Below, one piece after another: positions 26,349-36,100 of a stretch of 40,140 nucleotides of DNA; the first letter of the stretch is position 1, and every line of letters starts with the position of its first letter. The stretch is taken from NCBI GenBank assembly GCA_045631465.1, contig JAZQUV010000002.1, forward strand, positions 1-40,140. Reading direction: 5' to 3'. Made by a program: the position numbers and the translations under genes. Source of the DNA: Aphodosoma sp045631465 (GTDB lineage: Bacteria > Bacteroidota > Bacteroidia > Bacteroidales > Paludibacteraceae). The notes beneath the pieces are model-generated. The model was given only the letters and a program-made list of their open reading frames with translations. It ran no database searches and had not been told where the DNA came from.

Positions 26349-27026
26349 TTATAAGTTTTCGGTTAATGCCTTCCAAAGATTATCCTTTGGCACAGGCGCC
26401 GATACGTTGATTGGTTCCTTGCTCACAGGGTGAACAAACTCAATACTTCTAGCATGCAACGATATACCTCCATCAGGGTTCGATCTCGGAGCTCCATATT
26501 TCAAGTCCCCTTTAATCGGACAACCCATCGATGCCAACTGACAACGTATTTGGTGGTGACGTCCTGTGTGTAAATCCACTTCTACAAGCGAATATCTATC
26601 GCCACGAGCTATCAGTCTGTAACTCAACGATGCCAACTTCGAGTTCGGTTTTTCTTTATCGTATGCGTACGATTTGTTTTGCTTTTCAACGCGCACAAGA
26701 TAATGCTTCAACGTACCTTCAATCTCTTTTGGCGTACCGCACACTATTGCCCAATAACGTTTTTTTATATCCTTGTGCTCTGCAAACAATTTATTCATGC
26801 GCTCAAGGGCCTTGCTTGTCTTTGCAAACACCACCACACCACTCACTGGTCGGTCCAATCTATGCGTCACCCCACAAAACACATTCCCTGGTTTATTGTA
26901 CTTCTCCTTCAAGTAGCGTTTAATCATCTCTGGCAGAGGTTCATCCCCAGTCTTATCCCCTTGTACAATCTCACCTACAGCCTTGTTTACTATAATGAGG
27001 TGATTATCTTCGTATAATATTTCCAT
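26349..27026 (-). CDS. RluA-family RNA pseudouridine synthase
   Basis: Converts uridine to pseudouridine in rRNA or tRNA. The 225-residue product carries the RluA motif THRLDRPVSGVVVFAKT with catalytic Asp58, then GRHHQIRCQLASMGCPIKGDLKYG. It has no N-terminal S4 domain, so it resembles the short YqcB/TruC-like members; the exact target is not clear. The frame can be extended to a TTG six bases upstream, but the ATG at 27026 gives the usual MEILYEDNHLIIVNK start. A heptad array separates it from rlmB upstream, and no clean promoter is seen, so it may be co-transcribed with rlmB. Confidence 0.92.
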   Translation of the reverse strand: MEILYEDNHLIIVNKAVGEIVQGDKTGDEPLPEMIKRYLKEKYNKPGNVFCGVTHRLDRPVSGVVVFAKTSKALERMNKLFAEHKDIKKRYWAIVCGTPKEIEGTLKHYLVRVEKQNKSYAYDKEKPNSKLASLSYRLIARGDRYSLVEVDLHTGRHHQIRCQLASMGCPIKGDLKYGAPRSNPDGGISLHARSIEFVHPVSKEPINVSAPVPKDNLWKALTENL

Positions 27027-27061
27027 TGACAAATATAATAAAAATTATGAGCGAAGCGAAT

Positions 27062-27109
27062 AATTCTCAATTCTCAATTCTCAATTCTCAATTCTTAATT
27101 CTCAATTCC
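27062..27109. repeat. heptad array (CTCAATT units) over the rlmB stop
   Basis: About seven tandem CTCAATT units, one changed to TTAATTC. The last bases encode the C-terminal codons of rlmB on the minus strand (stop at 27102). It lies 36 nt upstream of the RluA-family start. Confidence 0.8.
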
Positions 27110-27845
27110 TTTGTTTTACTGCCTCATAAACAATCACTCCTGTCGCCACCGACACATTAAGCGACCCGATTTGACCGAGAATAGGAATCGACACCATATC
27201 ATCCACAATGCGAAGGATGTCTGGCGAAATACCAACATCTTCTGCACCCATCACGATGGCGAGAGGACCTTTATAATCAGTTTTTGAATAGTCGTGTGAT
27301 GCTTTTTCCGATGCTGCAATCACTTTGATGCCACATTTTTGAAGGAACGAAACAGTGTTGTGGAGACTATTTTCTCTACAAACTGGAATCACGTGCAACG
27401 CACCTGCCGAAGTCTTTATCGCATCTGCATTTGCCGCTGCGCCACCTTTCATTGGTACTACAATTGCATCCACCCCCGCACATTCGCACGTACGAGCGAT
27501 AGCGCCAAAGTTACGAACGTCTGTCACACCATCCAAAATCACGATAAAAGGATCTTTGCCTTCCTCATATAGTGCTGGGATTATATTGTCAATTCGTTGA
27601 TATTCTATCGACGAAATATACGCCACAACTCCTTGGTGATTTTTCATCGTAAGTTTATTGAGTTTCTCTAGTGGCACTTTTTGAATAGGCACTTGCAAGT
27701 CTTTTAGCTTGTCAAACAACTCTTTAGCCAAGTCTCCACCCATTTCGCGGCGAATAAACACTTTGTCCAACTCCTTACCTGCATCTATCGCTTCAATCAC
27801 AGCGCGGATGCCGAATATCATATTTTTCTCTTTTATCTGTTTCAT
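27102..27845 (-). CDS. rlmB: 23S rRNA 2'-O-methyltransferase RlmB (TrmH/SpoU family)
   Basis: A 247-residue SPOUT-fold methyltransferase. The N-terminal L30e-like substrate-binding domain (about residues 8-85) begins MIFGIRAVIEAIDAGKELDKVF. The knotted catalytic domain has ILDGVTDVRNFGAIARTCECAG (motif 1 Asn and Arg), IVMGAEDVGIS (motif 2) and IPILGQIGSLNVSVATGVIVYE (motif 3). Domain order and length match RlmB, which methylates G2251 of 23S rRNA. A sister TrmH-like function cannot be excluded. It has a minus-strand promoter box in the gap shared with the divergent MBL gene. Confidence 0.92.
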   Translation of the reverse strand: MKQIKEKNMIFGIRAVIEAIDAGKELDKVFIRREMGGDLAKELFDKLKDLQVPIQKVPLEKLNKLTMKNHQGVVAYISSIEYQRIDNIIPALYEEGKDPFIVILDGVTDVRNFGAIARTCECAGVDAIVVPMKGGAAANADAIKTSAGALHVIPVCRENSLHNTVSFLQKCGIKVIAASEKASHDYSKTDYKGPLAIVMGAEDVGISPDILRIVDDMVSIPILGQIGSLNVSVATGVIVYEAVKQRN

Positions 27846-27870
27846 TTTTAGTGAGTTTTAAATATTTCTG

Positions 27871-27878
27871 CAAAGTTA
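27871..27878 (-). promoter_or_regulatory. rlmB promoter, -7 box TAACTTTG (minus strand)
   Basis: Plus-strand CAAAGTTA reads TAACTTTG on the minus strand, followed by CA, about 26 nt before the rlmB ATG. No -33 TTTG at 19-20 nt. Confidence 0.6.
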
Positions 27879-27884
27879 GTAAAA

Positions 27885-27914
27885 ATAATTCATAATTCAT
27901 AACACATAATTCAT
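27885..27914. repeat. heptad repeat (ATAATTC units)
   Basis: ATAATTCATAATTCATAA followed by CACATAATTCAT. It lies between the divergent rlmB and MBL promoter boxes. Confidence 0.6.
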
Positions 27915-27924
27915 ATTTTTTTCC

Positions 27925-27932
27925 TAAATTTG
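27925..27932 (+). promoter_or_regulatory. promoter -7 box TAAATTTG of the MBL-fold gene
   Basis: TAAATTTG followed by CA lies 24 nt before the ATG at 27956. The -33 position is in the heptad repeat and is not a TTTG. Confidence 0.55.
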
Positions 27933-27955
27933 CAAATTGTAATAATGTATTAAAA

Positions 27956-28768
27956 ATGGATCGTCTTCGTTTTCTTAGTATGGGTAGCGGAAGTAGTGGC
28001 AATTGCTACTACATAGGCACTGCGTCCTACGGCTTCTTGATCGATGCCGGAGTGGCGGTGCGCACCGTCAAACGCGAACTAAAAGAACATGGACTCTCTT
28101 TCGAAAATATTTGGGGCATTTTCATTACTCACGACCACACCGACCATATCAAGTCTGTTGGCGTATTAGGCGAAAAATATCATATCCCTGTTTATGTTAC
28201 CTCGGATATGCTCAACGGGATAAATCGAAATTATCGCGTAACCGAAAAATTACTCTCTGCTCATAAACTATATAAGAAAGGTGATACTATCGTAATTCGC
28301 GATTTCTCTATCCAAGCATTCCCTGTGTCTCACGATGCTTCCGATTGTGTGGGCTACTCATTCGAGTATGGCAATCAGCGATTTGTTATTGCCACCGACC
28401 TCGGATATATAGGTAAAGAAGCAGCCGACCATATCATCAAAGCCAATTATCTAGTGCTTGAAGCCAATTACGACGATAATATGCTCAAAAATGGTCCATA
28501 CCCCTATCGCTTGAAACAACGTGTGCGTTCTCACATTGGGCACATGTGCAACGATCACACTGCTCGTTTCTTGGCTGATAATCCGAGCGAACAACTTTCG
28601 CATGTCTTCCTTTGTCACCTAAGTCAAGAAAACAACACGCCAGAGTTGGCATTCAAAACTGTCAACGATGCACTTGTCGAAAAAGGTATTGCACTCGAAC
28701 TTCTTCAACCTCTCGAGCGCACAATCCCATCGCCAATGTATATCTTTAAACCATACGAAGCGGAATAA
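27956..28768 (+). CDS. metallo-beta-lactamase-fold hydrolase, YycJ/WalJ-like
   Basis: A 270-residue cytoplasmic MBL-fold protein. The start MDRLRFLSMGSGSSGNCYYI is the hallmark of the YycJ/WalJ group. The zinc motif is THDHTDH (His59, Asp60, His61, Asp63, His64), and further metal ligands lie in PVSHDA and in the C-terminal CHLSQENN. Homologues act as 5'-to-3' DNA exonucleases linked to mismatch repair or cell-wall regulation; which applies here is unknown. It is divergent from rlmB and convergent with aspA, and ends at a two-way terminator. Confidence 0.88.
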   Translation: MDRLRFLSMGSGSSGNCYYIGTASYGFLIDAGVAVRTVKRELKEHGLSFENIWGIFITHDHTDHIKSVGVLGEKYHIPVYVTSDMLNGINRNYRVTEKLLSAHKLYKKGDTIVIRDFSIQAFPVSHDASDCVGYSFEYGNQRFVIATDLGYIGKEAADHIIKANYLVLEANYDDNMLKNGPYPYRLKQRVRSHIGHMCNDHTARFLADNPSEQLSHVFLCHLSQENNTPELAFKTVNDALVEKGIALELLQPLERTIPSPMYIFKPYEAE

Positions 28769-28790
28769 CACAATATTAAATATAATAAAA

Positions 28791-28818
28791 AAGGCAACCA
28801 ATCGGTTGCCTTTCTTAT
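28791..28818. terminator. bidirectional terminator between MBL gene and aspA
   Basis: AAGGCAACC (28791-28799) and GGTTGCCTT (28804-28812) pair around AATC. On the plus strand it is followed by TCTTATTTT. On the minus strand the A run at 28787-28792 becomes a T tract. It therefore serves both convergent genes. Confidence 0.85.
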
Positions 28819-28878
28819 TTTCAAGTAGTAGTAACTAATAGTCTTGCTACTAGTTACTTGCTACTTATGTCTAATTAA

Positions 28879-30321
28879 TTAGAGTTGTTTTTTAGGTTTG
28901 ATGTCCAATTTCACTGGCTCAACCATGTTTTCAGGAGCGAGGATAGTGTCGAGGTCTTCTTTGCTCAAGATGTCGTGTTCGAGCACGAGGTCATAAACAC
29001 CTTTACCTGTAGCCATCGCTTCTTTTGCAATTTTAGTTGAGTTTTTGTAACCAATGATTGGGTTCAATGCTGTAACGATACCGATTGAGTTGCGTACTTG
29101 GTTCATGCAGTTTTCTGCGTCAGCAACAATACCGTCGATGCAGAGAGTGCGGAGAGTATTGAAACCATTGATGAGCAATTGGATAGATTCGTAGAGACTG
29201 TAAACCAATACTGGTTCCATAACGTTCAATTCCAATTGAGCATTTTCTGATGCCAACATAACAGTTGTGTCGTTACCGATTACTTTGTAGCAAAGTTGGT
29301 TCATCACTTCAGGGATAACTGGGTTCACTTTACCTGGCATGATTGAAGAACCTGGTTGCATTTCTGGCAAGTGGAGTTCGTGGATACCGCAACGTGGCCC
29401 TGAACCCATCAAACGAAGGTCGTTACAGATTTTGATGCTCTTCAACGCAATGCGTTTCAAGTTAGATGAGTAAGCAACCAATACGTCTGTAGCAGAAGTA
29501 ACTTCGATGAGGTCTTCAGCCAAAGTAACGTTCCAACCAGTGATTTCGCGGAGAGCTTCAGTGCAAAGTTTGCTATAACCTGGCTCTGAGCAGATACCTG
29601 TACCAATTGCAGTAGCACCCATGTTGATGCAAAGCAACTCTTCTGCAGTAGCTTTCAAGTGTTTAACTTGCTCTTTCATACCATTTGCAAAAGCTTGGAA
29701 TGTTTGACCCAATGTCATAGGTACACCGTCTTGCAATTGAGTACGACCCATTTTCACTACATTTTTGAACTCAGCTGCTTTAGCTTCGAGAGAAGCGATG
29801 AATTTTTCCATAGCTTCAACGAGTTCTGGAGTTTTGAGGTAAAGACCGAAGTGGAATGCTGTTGGGTAAGCATCGTTAGTTGATTGTGATGCGTTGATGT
29901 GGTCGTTTGGTGAGCAGAATTGGTATTCGCCATATTGGTGACCCATGATAGCCAATGCACGGTTAGCGATAACCTCGTTAGCATTCATATTTACAGTTGT
30001 ACCTGCACCACCTTGAATCATATCTGATGCAAACCATTCGTGGTGTTCGCCTGCATAGATTTCGTCGCAAGCTTGGCAGATAGCTTTGAATTGTTCGTCA
30101 GTTAATTTGCCTTGTTTGTGGTTAGCAATAGCAGCTCCTTTTTTAGTGATTGCCATACCTTTAATAAAAGTAGGGTATTCATACATCACTTTACCAGAGA
30201 TTTTGAAGTTTTCGAAACCACGGAGTGATTGTACGCCGTACATTGCTTCTACTGGAATTTCTTTTGAACCGATAAGGTCGCTTTCAGTACGTGTTTTGCC
30301 TGAAAATTTAATAGTGTCCAT
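28879..30321 (-). CDS. aspA: aspartate ammonia-lyase
   Basis: Reversible deamination of L-aspartate to fumarate and ammonia, a tetrameric cytoplasmic enzyme of the fumarase/aspartase superfamily. The 480-residue product starts MDTIKFSGKTRTESDLIGSK and continues EAMYGVQSLRGFENFKISG, which is typical of aspartase. The superfamily signature GSSIMPGKVNPVIPE is present, and SPNDHINASQSTNDAYPTAF provides the T/S-N-D substrate loop. The frame is open for 41 further codons upstream, but those codons cover the promoter and a heptad repeat, so the ATG at 30321 is chosen. Links amino-acid catabolism to fumarate and fits the GdhA gene next door, which is transcribed divergently. Confidence 0.94.
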   Translation of the reverse strand: MDTIKFSGKTRTESDLIGSKEIPVEAMYGVQSLRGFENFKISGKVMYEYPTFIKGMAITKKGAAIANHKQGKLTDEQFKAICQACDEIYAGEHHEWFASDMIQGGAGTTVNMNANEVIANRALAIMGHQYGEYQFCSPNDHINASQSTNDAYPTAFHFGLYLKTPELVEAMEKFIASLEAKAAEFKNVVKMGRTQLQDGVPMTLGQTFQAFANGMKEQVKHLKATAEELLCINMGATAIGTGICSEPGYSKLCTEALREITGWNVTLAEDLIEVTSATDVLVAYSSNLKRIALKSIKICNDLRLMGSGPRCGIHELHLPEMQPGSSIMPGKVNPVIPEVMNQLCYKVIGNDTTVMLASENAQLELNVMEPVLVYSLYESIQLLINGFNTLRTLCIDGIVADAENCMNQVRNSIGIVTALNPIIGYKNSTKIAKEAMATGKGVYDLVLEHDILSKEDLDTILAPENMVEPVKLDIKPKKQL

Positions 30322-30388
30322 AGTTAGATATTTTTTAAGAAAATTAATGATTTGTTGAGAAAATAAACCATGCAACAAGATAAAAATA

Positions 30389-30420
30389 ATTGTGAATTGT
30401 GAATTGTGAATTGTGCATTG
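30389..30420. repeat. heptad array (GTGAATT units) in the aspA leader
   Basis: Three GTGAATT units followed by GTGCATT, the same unit as before pyrG. It lies between the aspA -7 box and its start. Confidence 0.75.
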
Positions 30421-30431
30421 GTTTAATTCTG

Positions 30432-30463
30432 CAAAGGTAACCAATTTAATTCATTCAACCAAA
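30432..30463 (-). promoter_or_regulatory. aspA promoter, TTTG-N20-TACCTTTG (minus strand)
   Basis: Plus-strand CAAAGGTA (30432-30439) is TACCTTTG on the minus strand and CAAA (30460-30463) is TTTG 20 nt upstream. One of the two complete consensus matches with N20. The leader is about 105 nt. Confidence 0.75.
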
Positions 30464-30699
30464 CGAAAAGCAATAAAAATTTCAAGATAAAAATTCTATC
30501 TATTTTTAAGTTTTTACATTAAAAAAGTTAAAAATGCGACAAAAATAACCGCTTTTTAATTTCAATTTGTAGTAAAAGAAAAATGAAAAGTTGTCGAATT
30601 TCATTTTTTTTGCCCAAAAATATTATAGTATGATTTTTTAATAATCAATTTATATCAAAAAAATATGAAATTGTAAAATAAAATTTTTTTTCCAAAATA
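30464..30699. other. AT-rich divergent gap between aspA and gdhA
   Basis: About 235 nt of A/T runs between the two promoters. No ORF, hairpin terminator or tandem array is evident. It may hold operator sites for the two amino-acid genes, but none could be identified. Confidence 0.5.
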
Positions 30700-30731
30700 T
30701 TTGCTCAATTCAAAAAAAAGTGCTAATATTG
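30700..30731 (+). promoter_or_regulatory. gdhA promoter, TTTG-N20-TAATATTG
   Basis: TTTG at 30700-30703 and TAATATTG at 30724-30731 (one mismatch to TAnnTTTG) with 20 nt between, followed by CA. The leader is about 55 nt. Confidence 0.65.
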
Positions 30732-30791
30732 CATCGTGAAATTTTATTCCACAAAAATACATTTTTCTTACTTTATTAAATTCTAATTATT

Positions 30792-32135
<1,344 letters not shown>

Positions 32136-32172
32136 TTTTTGCGATATGCAAAAATATACAAAGTAAAGATAG

Positions 32173-32210
32173 AGGCGATACCAAATTTATTTGGGTATCG
32201 CCTTTGTTTT
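32173..32210 (+). terminator. gdhA terminator
   Basis: AGGCGATACC (32173-32182) and GGTATCGCCT (32194-32203) pair, followed by TTGTTTTTG. It lies 37 nt after the gdhA stop. Confidence 0.85.
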
Positions 32211-32338
32211 TGCTTTGTATGGTTTGTGATAACAAATTTGTTGTCTATACGTAGCGCAGCCAGATTGCCGAGCGTTGCTAAAATCACGACCGAATGGAGT
32301 AATTTTTGCGATAATCTCACACCTTATTGATAATATGG

Positions 32339-32371
32339 GGACTGACTCTTTTGAGTCGGTCCTCTTTTTTT
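32339..32371 (+). terminator. second intrinsic terminator downstream of gdhA
   Basis: GGACTGACTC (32339-32348) pairs with GAGTCGGTCC (32353-32362) with one G-U and a TTTT loop, followed by TCTTTTTTT. No gene is seen between it and the first terminator. Both are preceded by the same 14-mer TAATTTTTGCGATA (32133-32146 and 32300-32313) at almost equal distance. Confidence 0.8.
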
Positions 32372-32396
32372 GATAACAGACAACAGATGTAGTAAC

Positions 32397-32483
32397 TAAC
32401 GTCAGTTCGATATAAAATGCCGGATGACATCCGTGTTATCTGTGGATTCTGTGTGCAATAAAAATTATATCGAACTCACGTTA
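32397..32483. mobile_element. MITE-like inverted repeat, 87 bp
   Basis: TAACGTCAGTTCGATATAA (32397-32415) and TTATATCGAACTCACGTTA (32465-32483) are inverted repeats with 18 of 19 matches. The 49-bp centre contains ATCCGTGTTATCTGTGGA-like sequence and no ORF. The structure resembles a small non-autonomous element, but no target duplication or second copy is visible in the window. Confidence 0.4.
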
Positions 32484-32561
32484 ACTAACTTATTTCGAAA
32501 AAGCGTAGCATTCCAGAGTCTCCAGAATATCCGCTATTTCAACCTAACCCTCAAGCAATTT

Positions 32562-32616
32562 TAAATATACTATAAATATAGGATAAATATACTATAAACA
32601 TAGGATAAACATACTA
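32562..32616. repeat. 11-bp tandem array, five units (copy 2)
   Basis: TAAATATACTA, TAAATATAGGA, TAAATATACTA, TAAACATAGGA and TAAACATACTA in order, ending in TAACC like the copy at 26135. The mix of variants shows that whole blocks, not only single units, are shared between the two places. Confidence 0.85.
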
Positions 32617-32651
32617 TAACCCAACCATCACCGAAATTCTCAGCCTATTGG

Positions 32652-32966
32652 TTAATAAGGAATAAATCTCTTTGCTTTATCGTTTTTTAGATATGTGGTT
32701 GATGAGATGTAGCGGGCTACTTCTTTACTATTTTTCGGTCTGGCGACCGAGCTAGCACGGACTGCCGTATTCTTACGAAAGAGCAGTGTAGCTTTTAGAA
32801 AACCTTTTTTACTAAATTGGTGAAGAATTAGTGAAAAAATATTTTTATATTTGTTATATATATTTTTTTTTGTACCTTTGCACTTGATAATCAATTTATG
32901 AATTTTTTGTAATCGGTATGATGCATAGTGTAAGGTTAAATATAACAATATCCACTCTATTAACAA
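32652..32966 (-). CDS. doubtful small ORF over a structured segment
   Basis: A 104-codon minus-strand frame. The N-terminal half is AT-rich and overlaps the plus-strand promoter of the giant gene, so the true start, if any, is probably internal. The C-terminal half (ATLLFRKNTAVRASSVARPK and onward to KRFIPY) has a normal residue mix. The DNA at 32735-32790 is less AT-rich than the surrounding gap and contains CGGTC-TGG-CGACCG and ACTGC-CGTA-TTCT-TACG-AAAGA-GCAGT foldbacks. It could be a short protein or a structured RNA. I do not recognise it. Confidence 0.25.
   Translation of the reverse strand: MLIEWILLYLTLHYASYRLQKIHKLIIKCKGTKKNIYNKYKNIFSLILHQFSKKGFLKATLLFRKNTAVRASSVARPKNSKEVARYISSTTYLKNDKAKRFIPY
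32850..32880 (+). promoter_or_regulatory. promoter upstream of the giant gene, TTTG-N19-TACCTTTG
   Basis: TTTG at 32850-32853 and TACCTTTG at 32873-32880 are a full consensus match with 19 nt between and CA following. It lies about 270 nt before the giant gene, with a small ORF and a terminator in between. Confidence 0.7.
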
Positions 32967-33070
32967 ATGTTAACAGGGGGGGGGTAAATTATGCTTATTC
33001 ATCTGTAATTACAATCGAAAGAGTTTATGCGCATTCATCTTTGTTTGAGTGTGCTGTTATATTGAGATAA
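32918..33070 (+). CDS. possible 50-codon leader ORF containing a G9 tract
   Basis: Starts at tandem ATGs (32918, 32921) and ends with TAA at 33068. Nine consecutive G at 32976-32984 encode part of an NRGGVNYAYSS stretch. A G9 run is very unusual in this AT-rich gap. Gain or loss of one G changes the downstream frame. The stop codon lies inside the left arm of the terminator hairpin 33065-33099, so a ribosome reaching the end would disturb the hairpin. This geometry would suit attenuation, but translation is not demonstrated. Confidence 0.35.
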   Translation: MMHSVRLNITISTLLTNVNRGGVNYAYSSVITIERVYAHSSLFECAVILR

Positions 33071-33107
33071 TTGATGCGTTTTTTGCGTATCAGTTATCTT
33101 TTTTTTT
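33065..33107 (+). terminator. leader terminator before the giant gene
   Basis: AGATAATTGATGCG (33065-33078) pairs with CGTATCAGTTATCT (33086-33099) in a 14-bp stem with two G-U pairs and a 7-nt loop, followed by eight T. It is one of the strongest terminators here and lies between the promoter at 32850 and the start codon at 33149. No other -7 box is seen in the remaining 42 nt. Confidence 0.8.
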
Positions 33108-33148
33108 GTGTGTAGTACAATTTGTTTTTATTAACTAAAATATATTAT

Positions 33149-36100
33149 ATGAAAAAGATTGCATTTTTATTTTGTTTGTTGTTGACTGTAATGTCTTCTT
33201 ATGCAGTTAATGAAGATCAAATTAAGTCTTTTATAGAGGCTAATTCTGATGTTGAGGTTGAGGTTATAAATACATCAACCACTCCGTGGATAGTGAAGGG
33301 GGAGGATACATTGTATTGTGCAAAAAGAGGTTCGGAGTTGGTGATTGCTTATGAAACGGATTATATTTTAGAGTTGAATTGTAAGAGAGTGTCGTATGAT
33401 TATTATGTTAAATTTACACTTGATGGAAAGGAACGTTCTTATAGTTCTAGTACTAATGCTACATTTACATTGCCAGCAGGGCGACATGAATTGAGAATTA
33501 AGGTATCTAGAGATGGAGAATGGATTAAAGGTTTGTCGATTAAGAAGATTTGTAGAAATGCTGATGTGGAAGCGATGATTGAAGTTAATTCGGAAGTTGA
33601 GGTGGATGTGTTGAATGATTCAATTAATCCGTATGTAGTGAAGGGGGAGGATACATTGTATTGTACAAAAAGCGTTTCGGAGTTGGTGATTACTTATGAA
33701 ACGGATTATATTTTAGAGTTGAATTGTAAGAGAGTGTCGTCTAATTATTATGTTAAATTTACACTTGATGGAAAGGAACGTTCTTATAGTTCTAGTACTA
33801 ATGCTACATTTACATTGCCAGCAGGGCGACACGAATTGAGGATTAAGGTATCTCGTGATGGACAATGGATTAAAGGTTTGTCAATTAAGAAAATTTGTAG
33901 GAATGCTGATGTAGAGGAGATGATTAGAGCTAATTCGGAAGTTGAGGTAGAGATAATGAATGATACGATTAATCCGTGGATTGTTGTGTCGGATACGTTG
34001 AGGACTTCAGGTAGTGGATATTTGACAATTAGATATGAGACAGAGTATATTACACAATTGGATTATGTGACATCATCGTCTGTGTCATTTACTCTTGATG
34101 GCGTGTCGAAATCAAATGGTGCGTATATACCAGCAGGGCGACATGAATTGATAATTAAGTCGTCATCATCTTCTTCGTATGTAAAAGGTTTGTCAATTAA
34201 GAAAATTTGTAGAAATGCTGATGTAGAAGCGATGATTGAAGCTAATTCGGAAGTTGAGGTGGAAGTGTTGAATGATTTTGTTAATCCATGGATAATTGTT
34301 GGAGAGGATTCGATTTCTTCATATGTCACAGGCTCTAAATTGGAGATTAAATATTCGTCAGAAAAGTTGACTGAAATTAGTTTTAAAAATGCTATAAAAG
34401 CTATGACACCTACTTATACAATTTATAAGGGTGTTTTGAAAGTTTATTTGGATGGAGTTGAATGTTTGGATAATGATGATACAAATTCTTTTACTGAAGC
34501 AATTTTAGGTGGAACTTATAAGGTTAGTTATGAGGATTATTATTATTTTCATCTTCCTGCAGGGGAGCATGTAATTACTATAGAAAGCAGCACAAAAAGT
34601 GGTTTATTAATTGATTTTTCTATACAAGAGATAGATGCTAAAGATCCGATTAAGTTGTTATTGAAAGCATCTGCGTTTGCTCTTGTTCGGCCAAAGCATT
34701 ATTATGATTATAGTGGGGATGGTATATTAAAACCAATTGCAGTAAAGGCGGCAGATAGGATATATAGTTATATTGTTGATTATAGCGTTGGTTTGATTTC
34801 GAGAGGTGATTATGATTTCTCGTCGGTTGTAAATTTTAATAATGATGAATATATTGATGCAAAGTTAGAAAATGACGCATATTTGTCGAAAGGGCACTCT
34901 TTTTTGGATACTATAGTATATAAATTTGATTATTTAGGGGATCCTTTGGATTTTAATAATGATGGTTATCCTGATTGGGTTGATATACGAACTAAAGATA
35001 AAAGAGCTAATAGACTTGCAACTACAATATATGACGATGGTGCTGTGCAATCGAATGTTAAGTTATATTCGTTAGAGAAGTATGCTCAACTGATGGCAGA
35101 CGAAGAGGCCTCAAATTCGACTCGTGCGAATGCTAATTTGAAAAAAATGCGTTATTTAGGATTGTCGAATGAAGAGAAGTTAGAATCATCGTCTTCTTCT
35201 AATAATATCAAAGGACAACAGAGAGTTATTCGTCAGGATAAGGATGACGCTTTAGGTATTGCTAAGAATATGTGGGCTGATGGTTGGGGTGACGTAACCG
35301 CAGCAGATCGATCGCCTCTAGTTGATATGCAAGTAGATGCTAATGGTGATGGTATAGTGGACTATTTAAAAAATAATGTAAGTGGTGTAACAGATATTGA
35401 AAAAGAAGAGACTCGGGTGTTATATTTGAATATGGGTGATGGCACTTCTGTTTATCAGACAATAGGAGGTGATTTGGTTGATTTAAATTCTGATGGTGTA
35501 ATGGATGTTATTGGTTTTGACGGAATCGGACTTGTATATTATTTGTTGCAACAAGATGGTAGTTATAAGCAATATCGTTTTGATGTAAATGTTAGACATA
35601 CTGATTTTTGGTGTTACGATTTTGATAAGGATGGCGATAAAGATATATTGGTGGCTTATGCGTATCAAACAAATTGGGGTGGTAGTTTTATGATGATGAT
35701 TGAAAATTTGGGAAATGGAGAATATCAAAATCATGAGTATTTCTATGACGCTAAATTGTATATGCCATATTGTGCCGATATTGATAATGATGGCTATTAT
35801 GAAGTTGTTTGGATGGTGGATGTAACACAGGGGGAACGAGAAAGTAGTGAACGTTATGCAGAGGATGTTTGTCACATTGAGATAGATGGGTTGAATTTAT
35901 CAGAGACAGTTAAATATTGGAATTTGGATGATTTTGTATATACGTATTATGATCATAGCGGTACTGACGAAACGTTTTGTAATATGATTGATACGGATAA
36001 TGATGGTGTGTTGGAATTATGGGTAGAGCAGAAAGGAGGTAAAGAAGTGTGGGTAATACCATTGTCGGATACCTCAAATGCTAAGCCCGATAAGCCACAA

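Noticed and set aside
27030..27037. TATATTTG box on the minus strand before the RluA-family gene
   Set aside because: It lies only four bases from the ATG, too close for a leadered transcript, and has no -33 partner.
30322..30444. N-terminal 41-codon extension of aspA
   Set aside because: It would translate the heptad repeat and the promoter box; the ATG at 30321 gives the normal aspartase start.
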